Assembly (NCBI GenBank): GCA_024231855.1
Contig: JAAEQD010000229.1
Location: 1 to 49,806 of the forward strand
DNA length: 49,806 nucleotides
Source: Candidatus Zixiibacteriota bacterium
GTDB taxonomy: Bacteria > Zixibacteria > MSB-5A5 > UBA10806 > 4484-95
Reading direction: 5' to 3'
The notes beneath the pieces were generated by a model. The model searched no databases, was not told the origin of the DNA, and saw nothing but the letters and a program-made list of their open reading frames with translations. Both the position numbers and the translations under genes were made by a program. Each line of letters starts with the position of its first letter. Positions within the stretch are counted from its first letter, which is position 1. Positions 26,982-34,866 of this stretch are shown here, one piece after another.

Positions 26982-27542
26982 TTAGTCGCCCTCATACCAG
27001 GCCGAGAGAACAACACTGGCTGTATAAGTACCGGCCTTCTGGGTCGCGCTCGGATATACCGTACCACCTAAAAAGAGGTCTACCGCGGTCTGACCGGCTG
27101 CAATTGTCATTGTTGGTAAATTCGTGGGATCAACAACGGTCACGCCGGCGGCGAGTTCCGGATCCGATTCACCGGCATCACCCCAAGCGGCATCCGTCGC
27201 GCCAAACAAAATAACGAGACGTTGCTTGACACCGACTGTAGCGCACCACAGGTATTCAGGCAGAAGAAGCTGAGCCTGGATATTATCTCCTGTTGCGGCG
27301 GCAATATTAAAAGAACCGGTACCGGCTTCATCTATGCTGACGGATTTTGAAACGCCCTGGTAGAGATCGCCACCTTCGCTAAAATTCAATGGTTGGTGTT
27401 CGGAAATGACGATAGAAGCTCTGACAGTTCCGGTGGCTATCATTTCGAATATATCATTGGCAAAGACAGTTCCCGTACCAATCATCAAGCAACCAATGAG
27501 CGCGATAATCCGCGTTAATCTGTTGTTCCATATTCTACTCAT
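26982..27542 (-). CDS. DUF4402 pilin subunit, first in the operon (probable major pilin)
   Basis: A 186-residue secreted subunit with signal peptide ending VFAND. Landmarks are LNFSEGGDLYQGVSKSVSI, LLLPEYLWCATVGVKQR and LFLGGTVYPSATQKAGTYTASVVLSAWYEGD. It is promoter-proximal, with the strongest ribosome-binding site in the region (AAGGAGGAGGTAAG, 5-6 nt before ATG) and its own terminator. These are the usual marks of the main structural subunit. Its near-duplicate is the third gene. Confidence 0.85.
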   Translation of the reverse strand: MSRIWNNRLTRIIALIGCLMIGTGTVFANDIFEMIATGTVRASIVISEHQPLNFSEGGDLYQGVSKSVSIDEAGTGSFNIAAATGDNIQAQLLLPEYLWCATVGVKQRLVILFGATDAAWGDAGESDPELAAGVTVVDPTNLPTMTIAAGQTAVDLFLGGTVYPSATQKAGTYTASVVLSAWYEGD

Positions 27543-28092
27543 TTTTTCTTACCTCCTCCTTGACATAAATCAGTAATCTTTTACATTGTTTTAAAGCAAA
27601 GAGGATGCCGGAATATGTAATGTATAATATATCAACGGTTTAACGCGTTTAAGAAGATTCGTTTTGGGTAATTATGGAGAATCAGTATAGGGTAAATCCT
27701 ATATTGCAGTCAATAACTTAATAATATATATGAAGTTAGAAAAAGACAGCGGGATGTCGAAATATATCAACAATCCGGCTGGTCAAAGAAAATGCAATGA
27801 TATCCGATAATCATTTACTGCTCATCAGTTTACTTCCATGTAGCTATTTGAAACACAGAAGTTTAGCGGAATAAATATGGCGAGAGCCCTATATTTGAAC
27901 TGATAGTTAAATAATACAGTTAGATATTCATAAATCCACACGCAGGTTATAAGTTCATGATACCTTTAAAAATTAGGTATAATTCATGTTATTTATAGAA
28001 TGGGATAATTTTCACAGCCCTTCCTTAATTTATGATTACTAAACAAGATTATAATTTGGGCTAGATTGTGAAAGTTTACTTACAAATGATTC
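27543..28092. other. AT-rich intergenic region upstream of the pilus operon
   Basis: It contains the start region of the leftward pilus operon and the 3' flank of the leftward TPR gene. A near-palindrome centred on AACGCGTT (about 27642-27649) lies about 100 bp upstream of the first pilin and could be an operator. I see no ORF and no confident promoter. Confidence 0.4.
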
Positions 28093-29181
28093 CTATTCGC
28101 AATCACCTTGCTTTTCCGCAATCAAATAACGTCTACATTCACCAAGTTCACAAGCTCGTTTCCAGTCAGCGCAACCTTTTTCAACATCCCCGAGCATTTT
28201 CATATATATTACGCCGCGATTGATATAAGCATTTGTATAGCTTGAATCACTCTCAATGGCCTTGGCGAAATCTGAAATAGCCTGATCGATCTGGCCTATC
28301 TCATAATAGACAACTCCTCGTTCGTTATAAGCCTCAGGATAATTCGGATTTTCTTCGATGGCCATAGTAAAATCTGAAATGGCTTTGTCATACTCGCCTA
28401 ATTTATGGAATGCGGCCGCACGATTTCGATATGCTCGATAATTCTCTTTTTCCAATTCTAAAGTTTTAGTGAAATCCGAGATAGCCAGGCGATACTCTCC
28501 TTTTTGATGATGTTTTTTTCCGCGATTGAAGTCAGATTTGATATCCTCCGCGTTAATCCCGAAATACTTTGTATCATCCGAGTTATCTTTGTCGCTATTG
28601 TTTTTTTTATTATAAACGCTACCCGTCTTCAAATATGCCCTGTTATCTGTTAAGTTTTCATTCCCGGTTTTATCATTGCTTGAAATGGTCTGATTATATT
28701 TGTTATTGAGATGATTTATCCTCATTAGGGCTTCAGAGGCGAGTTCGAAATCCTCTCTTTTCTTGAGAGCCAATTTGAGCCCATCAATAGCTTTTTCGAT
28801 TCTGCCAATTCGCAACATTGCGTCAGCAGATAAATAAATAGCGATCGGGTTGTAGGGATGTCTGTTAAGAAGCGATTTATTCCATTCCGACCATAACAAA
28901 AAATCATCACCATCTTTTACCGAATCGAACCATAATTTTGCTTTATTATATCGTTTTGTAGCCAGGCAAGCATGCCCTAGGATAAGCTTGGCTACCGGGG
29001 TACCGGTTTTTACACTGTTATTTTCAAGTAAGTTAATGACCATTTGCCAGTTTTCTTTGAGGATGGCATCCTCCACAGTAGCGTCAACAGCCATACTAAT
29101 GGAAAACCTGATTACAAGCGCTAAAACTAAACATAAAAGCGGCTTTGACATTCCTGATATCAATTTTATGACTCTCACCAT
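28093..29181 (-). CDS. Secreted TPR-repeat protein
   Basis: A 362-residue protein with an N-terminal hydrophobic segment (about 12-32) that looks like a signal peptide or anchor. Weak TPR-like helices cover about 35-165. A low-complexity Asn/Asp/Lys linker follows (about 165-210). Three clear TPR units then occur at about 213-315 (SDFNRGKKHHQKGEYRLAIS, YRAYRNRAAAFHKLGEYDKA, YPEAYNERGVVYYEIGQIDQ). It ends in a Sel1-like Cys segment (GCADWKRACELGECRRY). TPRs mediate protein-protein contacts; the partner is unknown. AGGTGG abuts ATG 29181; ATG 29151 is an alternative start. Transcribed as a single gene next to the island boundary. Confidence 0.85.
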   Translation of the reverse strand: MVRVIKLISGMSKPLLCLVLALVIRFSISMAVDATVEDAILKENWQMVINLLENNSVKTGTPVAKLILGHACLATKRYNKAKLWFDSVKDGDDFLLWSEWNKSLLNRHPYNPIAIYLSADAMLRIGRIEKAIDGLKLALKKREDFELASEALMRINHLNNKYNQTISSNDKTGNENLTDNRAYLKTGSVYNKKNNSDKDNSDDTKYFGINAEDIKSDFNRGKKHHQKGEYRLAISDFTKTLELEKENYRAYRNRAAAFHKLGEYDKAISDFTMAIEENPNYPEAYNERGVVYYEIGQIDQAISDFAKAIESDSSYTNAYINRGVIYMKMLGDVEKGCADWKRACELGECRRYLIAEKQGDCE

Positions 29182-29252
29182 CCACCTAACCGCCGGTCTC
29201 TAATAACAGATAATCAATCATATCCTTATATCGTCAGAAGTTTCGATACAAT

Positions 29253-29284
29253 GACTGCTCATACATCCGGGCGGTCTTTTTTTA
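29253..29284 (+). terminator. Orphan rho-independent terminator, plus strand
   Basis: GACTGC (29253-29258) pairs with GCGGTC (29271-29276, one G-T pair), followed by seven T. No rightward gene lies upstream, so it is either a relic of a lost gene or an insulator at the island edge. Confidence 0.6.
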
Positions 29285-29368
29285 TCTATAATGTTAGCGT
29301 ATTGTTAGCGCGGGCATTATTGCTTTGTCTTTGAATCTCTGTAACCTGTTGGGGGATAAATATCAACG

Positions 29369-29407
29369 CCGGGATTCGGATCCCGGACACGAGGATTATG
29401 ATTCCTC
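29369..29407 (-). pseudogene. tRNA-like fragment: anticodon arm (CAT) and T arm
   Basis: On the minus strand GAGGA-ATCATAA-TCCTC forms a 5-bp stem with a 7-nt loop carrying CAT at the anticodon place, followed by a 4-nt spacer and a T-arm-like hairpin CCGGG...CCCGG. The T loop (TCCGAAT) departs from TTCGAAT. No D arm or 5' acceptor strand is found upstream. Looks like the 3' part of a decayed tRNA gene. Confidence 0.45.
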
Positions 29408-29491
29408 TCACTGTGTTTTTGCTAAGTTTCTATAAATAGGCCCATTACGCTGAACCCCAAGGAATTGCGCCAATCTTTGCTTATACTTTTC

Positions 29492-29630
29492 AGCCAATCC
29501 CCCAAAAAGCAAAAATCCCGAAACCGTTTAACCTCAGGAATTTAAGAAAGTAGCGGGGGCAGGATTTGAACCTGCGACCTTCGGGTTATGAGCCTGTTCA
29601 ATAGTCCAAACAGTAGAAAGCACCAGACAC
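29492..29630. repeat. Island boundary repeat, full copy A (att-like)
   Basis: This segment contains the 3' half of an initiator tRNA gene and its terminator. Its left half (29492-29565) reappears at 35641-35714 and its right half (29573-29630) at 35407-35466, each with a few mismatches, in the same orientation. A tRNA 3' end repeated at both sides of an accessory segment is the usual footprint of integrase-driven insertion. No integrase gene is in the window. Confidence 0.75.
29551..29594 (-). pseudogene. 3' half of an initiator tRNA (fMet, CAT)
   Basis: On the minus strand the sequence runs GGCTCATAACCCGAAGG, then a T arm GCAGG-TTCAAAT-CCTGC, then CCCCGCT and discriminator A. This matches bacterial tRNA-fMet from the anticodon loop to position 73; CCA is not encoded. 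The D arm and 5' acceptor strand are absent, and the upstream sequence pairs poorly with the anticodon stem. It is an attachment-site relic, not a working tRNA. Confidence 0.8.
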
Positions 29631-29733
29631 TAAGGGGTAATAATAGCAATAACTTAGCTTGAGCCTTTTGTCTGGTGTTTTCTCTTATTATCTGTTGTTT
29701 TGGCTAATACTGTTAGAAAAATGTTAGAAATCG

Positions 29734-29762
29734 TTTTATGACAAAGATCCTTTGTCATAAAA
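29734..29762. repeat. Perfect inverted repeat, 13-bp arms
   Basis: TTTTATGACAAAG (29734-29746) and its exact reverse complement (29750-29762) are separated by ATC. It may be a protein-binding or recombination site or a bidirectional hairpin near the island edge. It is not a standard dif site. Confidence 0.7.
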
Positions 29763-29802
29763 AGTACCTGATATACTCCCATTTATTGTACCACTTCTTA
29801 AG

Positions 29803-29903
29803 TTGACCTGCCTTTGCAAAATTTAAACTTTTATTGAGGTTTTTGAGTATCCAATTCCTGACAATTAAACTTGGCCGATTTATGGGGCGGGAGGGCAGGT
29901 CAA
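29803..29903. repeat. Short element with inverted ends
   Basis: TTGACCTGCC (29803-29812) is repeated as GGCAGGTCAA (29894-29903). Allowing one gap, homology extends outward (CTTAAG against CTTGAGG). The roughly 100-bp unit has no coding capacity and resembles a miniature inverted-repeat element. Confidence 0.5.
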
Positions 29904-30113
29904 CCTCAAGACAATCGGCTAATTATAAATAGGGCAGTGATTTCAAAATAATAGTGCGTAAAATCGTGTACGTATAATACACCTAAATTTTTCGTATTGC
30001 GGATTTTTAGGTAACACCTTATGCTTATTATTGAGATTGGTATTGTAATATGATTTATCAAAACTGAGATATTATCGCTATATTTTTCATTTTAAGGATT
30101 AAGGAGGAAGATC

Positions 30114-30302
30114 ATGGATAACAAACAAGAAAAAAATGTAGAAAGAATTGTGGGGAAAACTGGTTTTGAAGTCCAGGTCACACTATCGAATCCGGAATTA
30201 CAGCCTAAATTTAGGCCGGTAATTGAAAAAATCTCGACTGCAATCCGTGAAACCACAGGTACTGTATGTTCAGAGGAAGTAGTTGCCAGATTGAGGTGGT
30301 AA
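30114..30302 (+). CDS. Small peptide, candidate radical-SAM substrate (62 residues)
   Basis: A 62-residue, leaderless (no signal peptide) charged peptide with AAGGAGG 7-8 nt before ATG, the best ribosome-binding site in the island. The N-terminal two-thirds is polar and could serve as a leader (MDNKQEKNVERIVGKTGFEV). The C-terminal third holds the only Cys (Cys52, in TGTVCSEEVV) and ends in Arg-Leu-Arg-Trp. It is the first gene before two radical SAM genes, one with a PqqD-like domain that normally recognises a leader peptide. By position and size it is the likely precursor. I do not recognise the family, and the substrate role is inference. Confidence 0.6.
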   Translation: MDNKQEKNVERIVGKTGFEVQVTLSNPELQPKFRPVIEKISTAIRETTGTVCSEEVVARLRW

Positions 30303-30364
30303 TATTACTTTTTCGATTATGAAAAGCGAAATTGGGCTGGCGATTTTAATGATTTACCAATTAT

Positions 30365-30385
30365 GATCTAACCTACAGGTAGATC
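30365..30385 (+). promoter_or_regulatory. Hairpin between small peptide and SPASM gene
   Basis: GATCTA pairs with TAGATC, and inside it CC with GG (one bulged A, loop TACA). A second inverted repeat, TATCTTAA (30448-30455) with TTAAGATA (30474-30481), encloses a GGAGA. No T run follows either. They could attenuate or process the transcript so that the peptide is made in excess. Confidence 0.35.
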
Positions 30386-30531
30386 TCAGATAATATTATT
30401 TAAGAAAAAATAAAATGTTGAATTTAAGCTGAAGCGGGCAAAAAGTTTATCTTAAGGAGACTGTATATTCAGGTTAAGATAAATAGTATTTGAAAAAGTG
30501 GAATTATTCGCGGCCCGATCGAGAAGTCAAA

Positions 30532-31923
30532 ATGTATCTAAGCAAATACAACCTTATTTTTAATGCCGCTGACCAGAATTGGCGGGTAATTCTTAATCCC
30601 TTAAGCGGCGCTATGGATTTCTTTGATATACGAGCCATTGAGGTGATGAACTTATCTGCGGATAGGGATGTATCAGGAGAATATTCGGATTTCATTAGAT
30701 ACTGCCGCAAAAGAAAATACGTTTATGAACACGCTTCTGACGAACAGACCGTAATAAATGAGTATGAGGAAAATTCAAAACTATTATATATTAACGAACC
30801 CCTAAGAGTCGAAATTTATGTTACATTCTTGTGTAATTTGCGATGTACGTATTGTTTTCAGAATCACAATTTTCATAGAAACAGGGGGGTAATTAAACCT
30901 GAAGTTATCGATAGTATGTTTCGTGCCATTTCAATCCTGAATGAAATGAGAAATAGTAAGCAGGCGCCTATTATTAAGTTATTTGGCGGCGAGCCGCTTC
31001 TCAAGGGTAGAAGTCACCGGGAAGCCATTAAGAAGATTTTGGATTTATGCAAAAAAAACGATTATAGAGTAAAGTTAATAACTAATGGAGTCCAGTTAGC
31101 GTATTATGCGGACCTGCTTTCAAAATATGACCTAGAGTTCATTCAGGTTACTCTAGATGGACCCCAAAAAGTTCATGATCAACGACGTATCTTCGCCAAT
31201 GGCCGAGGTTCATTTGAGTTTATTGCCGAAGGAATTGACGTGGCATTAAATAGAGGCTTGCCCGTTGCAATCAGAGTAAATGTCGATGAAGATAATATAG
31301 AATTTATTCCCGAACTTGCCAGGTTAATTATTCAAAAGGGCTGGCTTGATAAAAGGATCGCCGTTGGCATAAGTCCTGTGGATGAATTCGGCCCCGAGAG
31401 CGAATGGTGCATAGAACAGGTAGGCGTCAACACTCTAAAGAAATTACTGGAGATGAAAACGCAACACGAACAAACTTCGTTCATGTCCATCTGTTGTCGT
31501 CTTGCCAAATATTTTGAACACATCGTTGAAAAAGGAACTCTTCCTTTTCCGAAGATTAAATATTGTTCCGCAACCATGGGCAATCAAATTAGTCTTGACC
31601 TGATGGGAAATATGTTTGCCTGTTGCTGAATGAATTGCTGTGAGACGGAAGTTTTCCGTCTTGGCCGCTTTTATCCTACATTGGATATGGATCGTCAGGT
31701 TCTGGCATCGTGGATGAATCGAGACGTTTTGAATCTATCGCCGTGCAAAGAATGTGCTTTGGCTTTAGTATGTGGAGGAGGATGTTCCAGGCTTGTCTTA
31801 AACCATGGAATGGATTTTAAAAAAGATGTGGTTTGTCCTCCGATGCTCAATATGGGTGATATGCAGATTCTAATGGACTACTATATACCACTAATACTTA
31901 AGGAGCAAGGAAATGCCTTATGA
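30532..31923 (+). CDS. SPASM radical SAM peptide maturase with in-frame UGA (candidate selenoprotein)
   Basis: Read through TGA 31627-31629 this is one 463-residue protein. I start at ATG 30532 (weak GAGAAG upstream); TTG 30490 is in frame but lacks a ribosome-binding site. The radical SAM cluster motif is CNLRCTYC (CX3CX2C, about residues 101-108), followed by LFGGEPLL. The C-terminal SPASM domain is complete only across the UGA: YCSATMGNQIS, then D-L-M-G-N-M-F-A-C (GX4C) before it, and CKECALALVCGGGC (CX2CX5CX3C) plus a final Cys after it. The UGA codon lies in the string C-C-U-M-N-C-C. The downstream hairpin fits the bacterial SECIS consensus. Alternatives: a nonsense mutation (TGG or TGC to TGA), or a split protein restarting at the ATG directly after the stop. 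The gene overlaps the next by 4 bp. Confidence 0.75.
31627..31663 (+). promoter_or_regulatory. In-frame UGA with SECIS-like stem-loop
   Basis: The UGA is at 31627-31629. After 14 nt a perfect 7-bp stem forms: GACGGAA (31644-31650), loop GUU, UUCCGUC (31654-31660). One more A-U and two wobble pairs extend it to 31641/31663. The loop begins with G, and 21 nt separate UGA from the loop. Both fall within the published bacterial SECIS consensus (a G among the first two loop bases; 16-37 nt from UGA). Confidence 0.6.
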
Positions 31924-34082
31924 GAACTCTCCTTTTGTTTCCGCCTCATTGTTTCCCCTACCAGCCCTGGTGCACATTGCCTATTCTCAAAGCTTATCTA
32001 CAATCTCGGGGAATTGACGTTGCCCAAAGGGATCTGAATATAGAAACCTATCACTTTCTTACGTCACGTGAGTATTTGGGCGGTACCATTGAAATGCTTC
32101 AACATGCGCGCTCTGCACTTGAAGCGAAACGGAAGCTATCTACCCCCGATCAAAAGAGACTTCTTGATATATTTAAGGCTCTTGCCTTATCCAGTACAAC
32201 GATCGAGGAGATCGAGGAGGCAAAAAACACTCTTCGCGACCCAAAGCGATTTTACAATTTTTCAAACCTATCCTATTCAAAAAAAATACTGGAGAATGCA
32301 TTTGGAATGATTTCCATGGCGCATTTCCCGAGCGAGATTACTAAGGAATATTTTACAGTCGATTTCAACTATACCGATTTAGATAATCTCATTCAAGCGA
32401 CCGAAGACACAAATTCAAATCCCTTTATCAAGGTCTATGACACGCACACGATCGATTCCCTCGTGGATAGGAGACCCCGGATCATTGGTATCTCACTGTC
32501 ACTTCAAGAACAAGTGTTGCCGGGCTTAACCCTCAGCCGCATGCTTAAGAAACGTTTTCCTAATATCATCATTGTTTTAGGTGGTTATATAACAACTAAA
32601 GTAGCGACACGTTTGGCAAGCGTTCCGGAATTTTTTAAAATTTTCGCGGACTTTGGCATTGTCGGAGAAGGCGAAAGACCGCTTTTAGCTTTAATAAGGG
32701 CTTTAGCCTCCGGAGAAGATTTGGCATCGATCCCGGGTCTATTATTCACGGACGGGAATAAAGTTCTATTCAATTCAGGATGTGATTATGTGGATATGAA
32801 CGAATTACCTACGCCAGATTATCAAGGATTTCCATTGGAGTTATATCTTTCGCCATTTCCAATTTTAGCGCTAGGGTCATCCAGGGGATGCTATTGGGGA
32901 AAATGTGCCTTTTGCGATCGAGGCGAGATTGGCGGGATTCATTACAGAAGACGCGAAGCGAAGCATGTAGTAAATGATTTGGAACACCTTTCGAAAACAT
33001 TCCAGACACAATATTTCTCCTTTACCGATGAGGCAATTTCGCCGAGTTCCCTGGAGCAAATATCCGAGGAAATCATTAAAAGGAATCTGCGGGTACGACT
33101 TGCGACGGATGTAAGATTCGAGAAGAAATTCAAACCCGAGCTGTGCGACAAAATATCAAAGGCGGGATTCGTCCATCTGAGGTTCGGATTAGAATCTGCG
33201 TCGGATCGAGTGCTTTCGCTCATGAGGAAGAATACCGATAATAGCACAATAACAAAAGTGTTGAGTTATTTCTCACAAGCAGGAGTTTGCACGCACTTAT
33301 ATATTTTCTTCGGTTTTCCCGGCGAGAATAAAGCCGACGCTCAACGAACAATTGATTTCGTAATACGGAACAAAGACCTCATAAGTTCGGCATGCGCAAC
33401 CACTTTTGGGCTACTTGAGGGTTCTCCTATATTCGCTTGCCCGAACCAATATGGAATCCGGATAGTGGATTCGGGTAATGGCAAGCTGTTCAAGTTTTTT
33501 TACGATTTTGAGAGTGAATCAGGAATGTCTGTACCGGAGGCAAAAGGGATGGAGAAGGAATTCATCGCAGCGATTAGGCAAACATTCGAGGACTTTGATG
33601 TATGGGGTTATCTTGAATGGGGACACACATTTCTTTACAACGCCAAGTATGGCCACAAAGGGCTATTAACGTTGGTTAAGAATAAAAAAAGAAGCAATTC
33701 AGACAATTCTCGTTTTAAGATAAAAGTCGATGATGCTTGTGCTCCTAAGTTGATTGACCAAATTTGCTTCTATGAGAGCCAATATGATTTAGCCGAGATC
33801 TCGGAAAATATAAAAAATAGGATTAATAAAGAGGCCGTGCGCAGGAAAAGCCACATCCTCTTTGATTCTGTTAATTATCGGTTTATTTCTCTTAATCATA
33901 ATGCTGCGGAAATTATCAAACTATTGGATGGGGACAGAAATATCGGGCAGGTTTCCAGAATTCTAGCAGATCGATATCGTGTCCCTTCCAATAGCGTTCA
34001 GGAAGAGGTGGTTTCTTTCCTCGCCAATCTGCGGAAAGAACGCGTTCTACTTGATAACCGAATGGGGGAAGAATATGCTTAA
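31920..34082 (+). CDS. Cobalamin-type radical SAM protein with C-terminal PqqD-like domain
   Basis: A 720-residue protein. The N-terminal part (about 1-300) opens with MRTLLLFPPHCFPYQPWCTLP, as in RiPP-associated B12-binding radical SAM proteins, and has the Rossmann-like segment FPNIIIVLGGYITTK. The radical SAM core (about 315-520) binds its cluster through GCYWGKCAFC, a CX4CX2C motif at Cys324, 329 and 332, one residue longer than the standard CX3CX2C. Downstream are FRFGLES-like sequence (LRFGLESASDRVL) and FFGFPGE. The last 85 residues (SHILFDSVNYRFISLNHNAA onward, with LDGDRNIGQVSRILADRY) look like a PqqD peptide-recognition domain. Likely chemistry is methylation or another radical modification of a peptide. 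ATGA overlap with the SPASM gene implies coupled translation. Confidence 0.82.
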   Translation: MRTLLLFPPHCFPYQPWCTLPILKAYLQSRGIDVAQRDLNIETYHFLTSREYLGGTIEMLQHARSALEAKRKLSTPDQKRLLDIFKALALSSTTIEEIEEAKNTLRDPKRFYNFSNLSYSKKILENAFGMISMAHFPSEITKEYFTVDFNYTDLDNLIQATEDTNSNPFIKVYDTHTIDSLVDRRPRIIGISLSLQEQVLPGLTLSRMLKKRFPNIIIVLGGYITTKVATRLASVPEFFKIFADFGIVGEGERPLLALIRALASGEDLASIPGLLFTDGNKVLFNSGCDYVDMNELPTPDYQGFPLELYLSPFPILALGSSRGCYWGKCAFCDRGEIGGIHYRRREAKHVVNDLEHLSKTFQTQYFSFTDEAISPSSLEQISEEIIKRNLRVRLATDVRFEKKFKPELCDKISKAGFVHLRFGLESASDRVLSLMRKNTDNSTITKVLSYFSQAGVCTHLYIFFGFPGENKADAQRTIDFVIRNKDLISSACATTFGLLEGSPIFACPNQYGIRIVDSGNGKLFKFFYDFESESGMSVPEAKGMEKEFIAAIRQTFEDFDVWGYLEWGHTFLYNAKYGHKGLLTLVKNKKRSNSDNSRFKIKVDDACAPKLIDQICFYESQYDLAEISENIKNRINKEAVRRKSHILFDSVNYRFISLNHNAAEIIKLLDGDRNIGQVSRILADRYRVPSNSVQEEVVSFLANLRKERVLLDNRMGEEYA

Positions 34083-34158
34083 GTTTTCAGGTCTTTTTGG
34101 TAACGGTGGAATTCCCGGAAGAGTGATTCGAGGTACAGTTATAGGAAGTCGCGCATAG
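34075..34158 (+). CDS. Possible 27-residue peptide overlapping the end of the B12 radical SAM gene
   Basis: ATG 34075 lies inside the last codons of the previous gene in another frame, 5 nt after GGGGGAAG. It encodes a basic, Gly-rich peptide (MLKFSGLFGNGGIPGRVIRG and seven more) without Cys. The start-stop overlap suggests coupled translation. It could be a second small substrate, a spurious ORF, or the stub of a decayed gene; the following 200 bp shows nothing else. Confidence 0.35.
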   Translation: MLKFSGLFGNGGIPGRVIRGTVIGSRA

Positions 34159-34360
34159 GTTATCTTGGTCGCTCAAATATTGAGATAAATATATGACAAT
34201 GCTATTGGTTTGGATATTCCAGGAGTTCTACGACCAGGTACGTTGTCAGTCACCTGCGGTCCATCAACCGTGGTTAATTAACGCGATGAACTTCAGCCGG
34301 CGGAGATTGTAACGTAAAGCAATGTATGTTTAAATTTCTTAGGCGGAGGTAATTAGAAAA

Positions 34361-34753
34361 ATGAATGACTCGAAGGATATGTCATGCAGTTGCGACACCG
34401 CCTTAAGAAAAGTAATTGATTACTTCGATCAGGGCTACCGACGATCTCGAGATCACAAATTGCCCTTTCGGGGGAAGACAGTAAAAAATAGTAGTAAATT
34501 GGCTGCGCAGTTTAATGTCGATGTGCTTGATGATCATATAAGGGCCATCAATTATAAATGCACAACATGCGTAACATTAATTGCATATTGTGAGCGGCTG
34601 GCAGAATTAGCGACCGGCCTCTCATTAAAAGAAGCGAGACAAATTGCCCCACCGGATTTAATAATAACTTTCCCCGAGGTTCCTTCATACAAATATGACA
34701 GGGCTAATTTGGCTGTGCAGGCACTATTATCGGCGGTGCTGGCCGTAAAATAA
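34361..34753 (+). CDS. NifU/IscU-like Fe-S scaffold-type small protein
   Basis: A 130-residue cytoplasmic protein. It has DDHIRAINYKCTTCVTLIAYCERLAELATG, resembling the Cys-containing core of IscU/NifU N-terminal proteins (K-C-x-x-C-x-T...C), followed by a helix (LSLKEARQI), a LIITFPEVPSYK segment and an A-L-L-S-A-V helix. An extra CSC occurs near the N-terminus. IscU normally has three cluster-binding cysteines; here Cys pairs at about 9/11, 66/69 and 76 are visible. In this setting it may supply or repair clusters in the two radical SAM enzymes. GGAGG lies about 11 nt upstream of ATG. The family call is from motif shape and is moderate. Confidence 0.62.
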   Translation: MNDSKDMSCSCDTALRKVIDYFDQGYRRSRDHKLPFRGKTVKNSSKLAAQFNVDVLDDHIRAINYKCTTCVTLIAYCERLAELATGLSLKEARQIAPPDLIITFPEVPSYKYDRANLAVQALLSAVLAVK

Positions 34754-34866
34754 TTTAGATGCATTGTATATGACAAAATCTAGTGGCAATTTACAGATAT
34801 TTTTTTGATGGCCGGATGTGTATAGTAACCTATTTAACTTTAGTCAGAAAAGAAAGGTGATTTAAG

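Noticed and set aside
29551..29594. Functional tRNA-fMet gene
   Set aside because: The D arm and 5' acceptor strand are missing.
31630..31923. Separate 97-residue protein starting at the ATG after the in-frame UGA
   Set aside because: It has no ribosome-binding site of its own and contains only the second half of a SPASM domain; a read-through or mutated single gene explains it better, though restart cannot be excluded.
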